This document shows, piece after piece, positions 57,901 through 64,000 of a stretch of DNA of 64,000 nt (position 1 is its first letter; every line of letters begins with the position of its first letter). Both the position numbers and the translations under genes were made by a program. The notes under the pieces were generated by a model that worked only from the letters and a program-made list of their open reading frames with translations, searched no databases and was not told the origin of the DNA. Source of the DNA: Amoebophrya sp. A120 (lineage: Eukaryota; Sar; Dinophyceae; Syndiniales; Amoebophryaceae); the NCBI GenBank assembly GCA_905178155.1, contig CAJINV010000004.1, positions 10,196,381 through 10,260,380 of the forward strand, written 5' to 3'.

Positions 57901-60521
57901 GATGAAAAACAAGGGTAGTTCCAAGTCTTTTTTGTCCGAGAAGCTTTCTGAAATTGAGAAGGAAGTCGTCAAGTCCTGGACGGTCGGAAACGAGTGGTGG
58001 ACCGCGGTGATTGTCGCATCACGCGTGGTGGAGTACACAACCGCCTTCTTGGCGGTCGCAAGAGCGAACCCGGAGGATTTTGGCGCGAACGAAGCGGTAT
58101 GGATTGCAAAAATGTCTGGGTCTGGAAGATTGCCAGACTTGTCATGCAGGTTTTCCATAACCCAAGAGGTCTGGTATGTAGGACATAGCATGACAGATTC
58201 TGCGAAACCTTTCCAATGCCTATCCTGCATGAGAAACTGCCTCTCGATTAGGTCAAAAGTGCACAACCTTTGGCAATCATGCAACACAGTTTTTTGCCTG
58301 ATTCAGATTTAGCATGACAAGTTGCATTCTTCCAGACCCAGACATTTTTACATTTGATAAGCGGGGGCGGCTTTGTTGGAAGGACCTTTTGCGCAGTTGG
58401 CGGTGGATATGACAGTACACAACTTCCCCTCCCCCTCATTTGTCATGCAAAATCTCAAATCCAGTCGCTGCCTTGTGGCACTGTTTCCATGACAAGTTCT
58501 GGTAGCCCAAATAGCACTACACTCCAGTGTTAATTTGTCATGCAAAACCCACATTCTTCCTGATGTTTGTGTTGCCATTCATGCTATACAAATGAGAGAG
58601 GGGGAGGGGGAGTTGTGCAATCTCATAGTGGACACAGGCATCATTTTCCGGGATCTGCTGGGGGATCCGAGGTGCCCGGTTGCGGGGGGTGGGGATGACA
58701 GGTACGTCTATTTTTTTCGTAGTAGCGGCGCCCCGGATGTTTTCTTCTGTAGAAGTAGACCCCACAACCAGAACCACTGAATAAAGTGTGACGACGAGGA
58801 GGTCCATGATGCTTCTACGCTAGAAGTAGTAGATTAATTTGGATATGGATTTGACCATAAATGAGTCCAATCTCTTGCACTTCCACTTGCTTGCTTCCTC
58901 GCAGGTCCCAGACCGGTACAACGACTAGCAAGCCCCGCAAAAATACTCGAGTCCAGTTTTCCCAGTCCTGTCTCACGTCCCATCTGTCAACCGCCCTGCT
59001 CGGCCGGCTGAACGGAGGAAGGTTGAAATGGTACCCGTCGCCGCAGTTTGTGTGGGAAACAATGAACTTCATGGTCACCGTCGCGAGCAAGTACGAGAAC
59101 GGAATTCTCAAAAAATTCTTCGACCAGGGGATTGCTTTGAACCAGCGGTCTTTGTTTTCCATCGAAGCAAGCTACTTGACGCCCTTGGTTCTACACGACC
59201 AAAGGCGGTTCATCTCCCCCGGCATGGAGATCGCGCCGTCGCACCGACTCTGCTACAAGAAAACGGGGTCGGTAGAAATGTTCTACAAGAGGGCGTCGCA
59301 GTGGGGCGGCCCGTGGACAAGATGCTTGGACACGACGGAAATCGGTATGAGAATTGCGTATACTAGACAAAATATGGTGTTGCCACATTTGATGGATTGT
59401 CACAACCGGTAGAATGTGCGTACGTACTAACTTAGAAGTTTAAGTCATGACAACACGAGACAAATCTATCGCTTTTATCAGGTACCATCATCGAAAAAAT
59501 CCCGTGGCGCAACTTCCAGAAGCAGCACTTCTGCCAGCACTACCCGTGTCTCTGGAACCGGGAGGATGCGAACAAACTGCATAACGAAGTGGAAGAAAAC
59601 AACCGCCAATTTCTCGCGCAATCCGCCTCCGCGTCTCTCCGGACCATTTTCCCCGCCCGGGAACTGGAGGTCGTGCGAGTTCTGTTCAAAGATAATAGAA
59701 GGGAAGGAGATGCAGACAACACTGTACTGGAAGTTTTTCTCCTCGACCCCGATATTCGGATCCACAGCACGCCGGTGGAAGCGAGCTCGAATTTTTTCCT
59801 AACGAGCTTGGATAGGCAAATCAAGGAATTAGCGAAAGCGGTGAAGCATGGCACGAGAGTCCCGAAGCCGCAAGTCTTCCCCCCGGAGATGGCCGACCAA
59901 GCGGAGCAGGATGGCCAGTTTATCAACGATGCACAGGAAAGACTGCAGAGGGCGCGAAAGGTGGCACTCCAGGTGCTGGATCAGAGACACGCGGGAGCTG
60001 CTCATGTTGTTGAGCAACAGGCACTAGAACAAGACTCGCCAGATGAAATCATGGCGATGCGCAGCGGCGGAAGCAGTACACATGCAGGAGCACAACAAGC
60101 ACAACAAAACAAACTAGCCTCGGTCCCAGCATCAGATAATGATGAACAACACCACCAAACAAAAACTCTTCTCGAAACCTACACCATCGCTTACGAGTCA
60201 ACCATTACTTCGCTTTCGCACAGCGGCAACCCGATAGCGTTGTCCTTTCTGTCGGACAAGAGAAATCTGCAGAAAAAGCCCATCGGACTGCGTGAGCTGC
60301 AGTCTATGTTTCGCGACCCGTTGGTGATCACGCTAAGGAGCGAGTTTGTGGAACAAATTTCGAAACATCTGAAAAAGCCCCTGAAGATCGTTGACGCATA
60401 CATCACCCGGATTGGAATCAAGGCGACTTTAGAGGTGTTGGGGAAGATCAAAGTGCCTCAGGAATACGAGACTGCGGTTTATTTCAAACAACCCTGGCCC
60501 CCGTATCTGGCGAGGGGGTAG
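42967..60521 (+). CDS. Giant uncharacterised protein 2 (at least 3,995 aa)
   Basis: Exons: 42967-44967, 45231-45274, 48254-49776, 49945-53054, 53322-53399, 53611-54880, 55148-55652, 55966-56018, 56286-58097, 58365-58407, 58633-58701, 58905-59344 and 59482-60521. They sum to 11988 nt, exactly 3,996 codons with the TAG. Ten introns are introner elements; 58702-58904 and 59345-59481 are ordinary GT-AG introns. If 41072-42317 joins, the protein nears 4,400 residues; otherwise an ATG lies at 42922. A hydrophobic helix sits near residue 400 (MYLLPLACYYLSKYLCYW). The C-terminal third matches giant protein 1 in order: IDFLWDFQEAL, EWWTAVIVASRVVEYTTAF, IIFRDLLGDPRC, SCLTSHLSTAL with SPQFVWE, then a PW-rich end (KQPWPPYLARG). 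Low-complexity Ser/Thr linkers separate the folded-looking blocks. No known domain or catalytic motif was recognised. Confidence 0.78.
44968..45225 (+). mobile_element. Introner element, family A (258 bp), TSD G(C/T)TAC
   Basis: It begins TATCAAATGCAAAAATGTC and ends TTAATTTGCATTTGATA. Duplications are GCTAC (44963-44967) and GTTAC (45226-45230), one base different. Excision joins LGLFCGCY to GYVESWWEIPW. Confidence 0.92.
45480..45615. repeat. 136-bp direct repeat, left copy (abuts gap)
   Basis: It matches 46310-46445 base for base apart from one difference (G at 45575, T at 46405). The two copies sit exactly at the two edges of the N run. Confidence 0.9.
45616..46309. other. Assembly gap (694 N)
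   Basis: A run of N inside the expanded introner. A frame crossing it on the minus strand is meaningless. Confidence 0.99.
46310..46445. repeat. 136-bp direct repeat, right copy (abuts gap)
   Basis: Second copy of the gap-flanking repeat, 830 bp from the first. It suggests a tandem array, a terminal repeat of the inserted element, or overlapping contig ends. Confidence 0.9.
46446..48190. repeat. Insert interior with degenerate repeats
   Basis: This T- and GC-rich DNA has recurring units. A GGCGCATTTTGG core with a following CCAAACT/ACAAACT box occurs near 47197, 47318 and 47567. A longer unit beginning GCTTAACTA and running through GAATTAGCAC occurs at 47793-47932 and again at 48048-48188 (period 255 bp). 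No coding frame is credible and no transposase is visible. Confidence 0.6.
49777..49939 (+). mobile_element. Introner element, family B (163 bp), TSD CGGAA
   Basis: It begins TATGCACTGCAAAAGCATCG and ends GATACTTTTGCAGTGCATA. Exact duplications CGGAA are at 49772-49776 and 49940-49944. Excision joins VVGGAG to TTNPQPPADAGDE. Confidence 0.95.
53055..53316 (+). mobile_element. Introner element, family A (262 bp), TSD AGACC
   Basis: It begins TATCAAATGTAAAAATGTC and ends CATTTTTGCATTTGATA. Exact duplications AGACC are at 53050-53054 and 53317-53321. Excision joins LPTSQT to FRLAIEARCIST. Confidence 0.96.
53400..53605 (+). mobile_element. Introner element, family H (206 bp), TSD CGAGG
   Basis: The left end is TATG then GAGAAAAAAGTTTGTCAC. 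The right end is its inverted form (GTGACGAACTTTTTTCCTTTGATA). Exact duplications CGAGG are at 53395-53399 and 53606-53610. This is the only element whose borders can slide to GT-AG (GAG|GTATGG ... CGAG|G). Excision joins CDRWAR to MGADGALLS. Confidence 0.93.
54881..55142 (+). mobile_element. Introner element, family A (262 bp), TSD TGT(T/C)G
   Basis: It begins TATGCATTGCAAATATGTC, a left end resembling family B for the first bases, then continues as family A. It ends CATATTTGCCTTATGATA. Duplications are TGTTG (54876-54880) and TGTCG (55143-55147). Excision joins PVAPVV to GAGHDNSVKAAA. Confidence 0.9.
55653..55960 (+). mobile_element. Introner element, family E (308 bp), TSD CGTTC
   Basis: It begins TATGGAAGCGTCAGGTTTG and ends CCTGATGCTTCCATA. 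Exact duplications CGTTC are at 55648-55652 and 55961-55965. Excision joins YVTSDRS to APQLQLDFAVKE. Confidence 0.95.
56019..56280 (+). mobile_element. Introner element, family A (262 bp), TSD AACGG
   Basis: It begins TATCAAATGTAAAAATGTC and ends CATTTTTACATTTGATA. Exact duplications AACGG are at 56014-56018 and 56281-56285. Excision joins EKDRKT to GEAVKGKKAAAG. Confidence 0.96.
58098..58359 (+). mobile_element. Introner element, family A (262 bp), TSD AGCGG
   Basis: It begins TATGGATTGCAAAAATGTC and ends CATTTTTACATTTGATA. Exact duplications AGCGG are at 58093-58097 and 58360-58364. Excision joins DFGANEA to GAALLEGPFAQL. Confidence 0.95.
58408..58627 (+). mobile_element. Introner element, family F (220 bp), TSD GTGGA
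   Basis: The left end is TATGACAGTA then CACAACTTCCCCTCCCCCTC. The right end is inverted and ends TGCAATCTCATA. Exact duplications GTGGA are at 58403-58407 and 58628-58632. Excision joins FAQLAVD to TGIIFRDLLGD. Confidence 0.95.
58702..58904 (+). other. Conventional GT-AG intron (203 bp)
   Basis: ACAG|GTACGT at the 5' side and CTTCCTCGCAG at the 3' side, phase 2 at both ends. It joins AGGGDD to RSQTGTTTSKPRKN. There are no TIRs and no duplication, so ordinary spliceosomal introns coexist with introners in this gene. Confidence 0.85.
59345..59481 (+). other. Conventional GT-AG intron (137 bp)
   Basis: ATCG|GTATGA and TTTTATCAG, phase 1 at both ends. It joins CLDTTEI to GTIIEKIPWRNFQK. The 5' exon otherwise runs into TAG at 59410. 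Confidence 0.85.
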
Positions 60522-61313
60522 GAGTTGTTGTGAATAAAGCAGGCGGGAATTCATAATTTTGCATCGCAACAACAATGAAAATCAAAATCTAATGACAGAG
60601 AGAATATAGTAAAGGAACCTTTGACGTTGACATGACAAGGCATATATATCGACCACTAATATCCAATGATGAGAAAAAGTAAAAGACTGAGTTTCAAGGA
60701 AAGCATACAGCTCTAATACAGAATACAGGTATTGTTTATCAGAGAATGCAGGCGTCTACTTTGCCTTTGCCGAGATTCTGTCATGTTTGCTCCGTGCAAT
60801 TTCATCATGTGAATAAAAATAACGTTCTATGTATGAGAGCATTGAACATATCGTGCAAAATTGTGACTTCAAAACTTCTCAGAGCAGTGCAGCAGTAACA
60901 GGGTCGACATCAACCCAGTGTGTCAAACAAGAGTGTTCATTTGGCAGGCACGTGCCGTTCGCATCTTTAAAGCTATCCTTCAATTATTTCTGGTTTCAAA
61001 GATCAAGTCGGTCAGCACTAGCTTTTCGCTGAACCTAGTACGGAACACGTTTTCGGATACTTCCTTATCGACACAATAAAAGTAGTAGCTAGAGATTTCC
61101 CATTTCTACATGATTGCCATCAATTTCAACTAAAGGCAGGTTAGAAATGCACCAGCGGTTTTTCATGCGTGCTTCCCTCGTTCTCGTCTACCCACCCCCA
61201 GACATGATCATGAGGATGATCAAGAACTAGCCTACCCTCCTAGAAGTTCCAGCCATCGTACAGATTTCCCCCTTCATCTGCTACTTCCCAGAAAATAAAA
61301 ACCGTTTCCCAAG
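60522..61313. other. Intergenic, no supported gene
   Basis: AT-rich spacer after the second giant gene. I see no gene, introner or clear signal. Confidence 0.45.
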
Positions 61314-61823
61314 ATGGACTCCGATTGTCTGTACGACCAGGACTGGGTTGCTCTGGACGGCAGTCCGTCTCCCAAACACCTGAAATCTGCTTCAAAATCC
61401 AACATGGATTGGATCCCGGTCGAATTGGAGTTTCATGATGATGATGCCAGGAGTACGACTATTGGAACGAACGCAACCGTTACGCCGGTGGAAGAGTTGC
61501 ACCATGAAACAAGCTGTAGTACCAACGATGGACTTTTGGACAAAAACTCATCTTCCAGCCTGATGATCCAGAAACACCAACCTGTAGTTGGAGAAGACCC
61601 TGCTGCAGCGCTGTTGCGTCGAGGCTCGAAGAAACAGCTCCTTGTGGAAGGCTACTCAGAAGCAGCCGGCGCTAAAAGTAAAGATAACGCATTTCCAACC
61701 GATTTCAAAAGTTTCGGATTGACGGCCTTCCTCCCTTATAACAGAAGCAAACCATGGACCGCGTGGGACACTCAGGGCGACGCTTTTGCGCCCGCTCGAC
61801 GCCACTCATGGGCAGCGTTCTAG
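61314..61823 (+). CDS. Small Ser/Asp-rich protein of unknown function
   Basis: A single 169-codon frame opens with MDSDCLYDQDWVALDGSPSP and runs to TAG 61821-61823. It is preceded by AAATAAAAACC-type A-rich sequence. Its composition (acidic, then Ser-rich, then LTAFLPYNRSKPWTAWD) is coding-like and not low-complexity at the C-terminus. There is no signal peptide and no recognised domain. Codons for QKHQPVVGEDPAAALLRRGS recur at 62821-62889. It may be the first exon of a gene with alternative or duplicated 3' exons, or an intact short gene next to a broken copy. Confidence 0.55.
   Translation: MDSDCLYDQDWVALDGSPSPKHLKSASKSNMDWIPVELEFHDDDARSTTIGTNATVTPVEELHHETSCSTNDGLLDKNSSSSLMIQKHQPVVGEDPAAALLRRGSKKQLLVEGYSEAAGAKSKDNAFPTDFKSFGLTAFLPYNRSKPWTAWDTQGDAFAPARRHSWAAF
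61569..61634. repeat. Direct repeat, left copy (within the 61314 gene)
   Basis: The 66-bp stretch is repeated at 62821-62889 with a 3-base insertion and near identity otherwise. Confidence 0.9.
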
Positions 61824-62165
61824 GTTTCCGCTGGATGGGGCCCGAGGGTGCCATGTGTGGCCCATTTCGCCTGCCTTTTCAGCCGTCATCCACTTTGGGT
61901 TCAATTGTTTGCGGCCGTTTTTAAGGGGCCGCAAAGTCATTTGGGCTGCTCTGGCCGCGAGATGATTCGGCCCTTGTCGAGCTTTTTGCCCCCGGCGCGC
62001 AAGCCTACGGCGGCTTCCAGCTTGCACATCTTCTTCTATTTCTTTTGCAAAATCTTCGTCGCTGCCATTCAGCCGATGACTTCCCACCGTAATCCCAACC
62101 TTTTGGCGTGTCTGCTGCAGTAAGGGTTTTAACTCGGGGCCGCGCCAACTTTTTTCTCGGCGGCC

Positions 62166-62290
62166 CAATTTCAAACGGTGATCGAGATTCGGTCAAGAAG
62201 TTGGTCCAAAATCGGTCCGGACACAGATTCTAATATACGGACCGAATTTGGACCAATTTCTGACCGAATCCCGATCACCGTTTGAAATTG
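62166..62290. repeat. Long imperfect inverted repeat (about 53-bp arms)
   Basis: The left arm starts CAATTTCAAACGGTGATCG and the right arm ends CGATCACCGTTTGAAATTG, with ACCGAAT/ATTCGGT boxes matching through the arms and a loop of about 18 nt. It could be a foldback or miniature element. Confidence 0.85.
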
Positions 62291-62299
62291 GGGGATGGA

Positions 62300-62399
62300 C
62301 TCGATCGCCGTTTGAAAATCTCGATCACCGTTTGAATATCTCGATCACCATTTGAATATCTCGATCACCATTCGAAATTCCCGATCCCAGTTTGAAATT
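62300..62399. repeat. 20-bp tandem repeat, five units
   Basis: The unit CTCGATCACCGTTTGAATAT is repeated five times at exact 20-bp spacing with one to several substitutions per unit. The right arm of the adjacent inverted repeat ends with a related unit, so the array probably grew from it. Confidence 0.9.
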
Positions 62400-62820
62400 G
62401 CCGATTGGCGACCTGGGGGGGGGCGCAAAAGGCCGGCCTGAAGTCCGAAGCTCTATCGTATAGCGTGGCGCAACATAGTGGTGGTGCCAGGCGGGGCCGC
62501 CCAGTGGCGCCGATCTTCCCCCAGCTGAATGTGGCGCCGTGACGGTCCCAACAGGAAGAGCCACAGGAACACTCTTGGGCTTCCTTGGGCAGACCGCGTG
62601 CCCCCGTGCCGTTCACAGTAGGCTTTTTTGCCTTGCGCTCATGAGCATGGTCCCTGCCTCTTGGCCCGGTGCCTAATTTGGCGTCACTCGCTCGGATATA
62701 GGCTCTGAGGCTGGTAGAAATAGTGAGCACCCATCCCATAGGAGTGTGAAAGTATGAAACTTTTGAAATTGGTTTGAATTATGTTCCAAAAGAAATTAGT
62801 GCCCGTTTGCTTTTGAGTTA

Positions 62821-63075
62821 CAGAAACACCAACCTGTAGTTGGACAAGAAGACCCTGCTGCAGCGCTGTTGCGTCGAGGCTCGAAGAAAACCCAACTATC
62901 GAAGGAAAAAAGTGTTACAGTTACACACGACAGCGAAAATAGCGTATTTTTTCAAGGGCAGGCTAGAACTTTTTTCGAGCCGCGGCTACCTGTCACGCCT
63001 ATTGCGTTTTCATTTTCGTGTCAGGCAAAAAGGAGGCCTCCACGTAGCTGCGGCTGCTTCAGTTCACTGGAATAG
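62821..63075 (+). pseudogene. Duplicated exon fragment of the 61314 gene
   Basis: Positions 62821-62889 repeat codons of the 61314 gene (QKHQPVVG with an extra codon, then DPAAALLRRGSKK). The same frame continues with unrelated sequence to TAG at 63073-63075. It has no start of its own. It could be a broken copy or an alternative 3' exon reached by splicing; only the duplication is seen directly. Confidence 0.5.
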
Positions 63076-64000
63076 CTAAGAAGGCAAGCTGCTACATGTC
63101 GCGGACCTCATTGAGAACTACAGTGACTGATAGACAGGGCGGCGGCAGAATGTCTCAGCGAAACAATAGAGCGGGCCAAGGTCAAAGCGATGCTTTCGAC
63201 CTTGTGAGGGACAATGCCTGCTGTTTCACTTAGTCGCAAACCTGACGAACCGCAGCGACCGTTTTTATTGCCTCCAGGCCGACTTGCGCAACGGCGACAC
63301 GCGCGGGAGCGAAAAGTGCAGGACGGCGCTCGCTGGCATTTGACGCGACGAGCGGGCGCCTTTGCAGTGCCAGCCTTTCCCTTCCCATCGTGGTCATGAT
63401 GGCTCTACGTAATTCGCACTTTCCTGGCCGAATCGACGCCCTGTCCCGAAAGCCAACTTTCCACCCGGATTGCAAAAAAAAGTGATACGCACTGCATTTT
63501 TTTGAGGGGTCAAAGCAAGGCCAGAAAAAATAGCAACTGTATCACTTTTTTTTCCATGTGTAACACTTTTTTCACCGGGCGGAAACCAACTTCGATACTT
63601 TTCTCCCCGAGCGAAATCTTGATACAACGCGAAATGTGTAACACAGTAAATCGCAGAATTCCGTGGGGCTTCGCAAAAAAACTGCTGTGTTACACACCAA
63701 AAAGTGTAACTTTGGCCAGCCCTCAAGGGAGGGTCAAAATGTGGGTGATTTTGCGCAAGAGATTGCCGTTTTTTTTTCGAAATGTGTAACACCTCGACTG
63801 AAAGCAAACACGCGAAAGCGCAAGCCTTCAGCTAGAGGCTCTGCGTCAAGTTTGCACACCACGCAAAAGAAGCTGGCCCCATGTCCGTGATTGACTTGCA
63901 GGGATCCTGCGAGCGCAGCCTGCTCCGTGGGTGTCTGAGAACATGTCTCGCATACAAGTCAAGCCGCGCATGCTTGATAGCGAAACACTCGGACTACAGG

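Larger units (their letters stand above)
61824..64000. other. Repeat-rich non-coding tail of the window
   Basis: This region holds GC-rich DNA (61830-62160), a long inverted repeat (62166-62290), a 20-bp tandem array (62300-62399) and a duplicated exon fragment (62821-62889). A GTGTAAC/GTTACAC word recurs from 62900 to 63790. Frames here are short and their compositions disagree. No gene is supported apart from the possible broken exon at 62821-63075. Confidence 0.5.

Noticed and set aside
14593-58627. Ciliate-like internal eliminated sequences (DNA-level excision at TA borders)
   Set aside because: Ends TAT...ATA recall TA-bounded eliminated sequences, but the elements are present in the sequenced DNA, fall into TIR families with 5-bp duplications, and fit known introner biology better. 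Not excluded without comparing genomic and transcript reads.
1-64000. CRISPR array or prokaryotic operon
   Set aside because: No regularly spaced identical repeats with unique spacers, no ribosome-binding-site pattern, and the genes are intron-rich.

Overview
This window is nuclear DNA of a eukaryote. Every large gene is broken by introns, coding density is moderate, there are no operons, and one gap of 694 N is present. The best fit is an alveolate close to the parasitic dinoflagellate Amoebophrya (Syndiniales). That lineage is known for 'introner elements': short DNA-transposon-like units with terminal inverted repeats (TIRs) that act as introns, often with non-canonical splice sites. This placement is inferred from architecture alone; no rRNA or marker gene is present.

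The main content is a set of 29 such elements in eight TIR families (called A-H here). Every one begins TAT, ends ATA and is flanked by a 5-bp target-site duplication (25 exact, 4 with one substitution). Removing an element plus one duplication copy restores an open frame wherever coding flanks exist. The exons so defined sum to exact multiples of three in the 30318-38998 gene (7998 nt), in 42967-60521 (11988 nt) and in 13525-28077 (11022 nt). Only one element (family H) can be given GT-AG borders by sliding within its duplication.

Layout, all genes on the + strand. 1-4856: the 3' part of a CRAL-TRIO/SEC14-like gene with a very long Ser/Thr-rich tail, plus a small terminal exon pair seen only after removing an element. 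6280-8702: a signal-peptide protein with weak TraB/GumN-like motifs. 8912-9376: a doubtful basic protein. 10828-12289: a small secreted Cys-containing protein with two introners. 13525-28994: a giant gene of about 3,950 codons with 13 introners and about two other introns. 30318-38998: a 2,665-aa low-complexity secreted protein with three introners. 41072-60521: a second giant gene of about 4,000-4,400 codons with ten introners, one of them expanded to 2,974 bp by a nested insertion holding the N gap. 61314-61823: a small Ser-rich protein. 61824-64000: non-coding, repeat-rich DNA.

The two giant genes are diverged paralogues in their C-terminal thirds: matching motifs occur in the same order, while introner positions differ. 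At two matching motifs (WWD|FQ and DA|RC) the first gene has an introner where the second is uninterrupted. This supports, from DNA alone, that the elements inserted into pre-existing exons and are removed precisely. I do not recognise the function of either giant protein. No tRNA, rRNA, CRISPR array, transposase or reverse transcriptase is visible, so the elements are non-autonomous here. Promoters and terminators could not be recognised.
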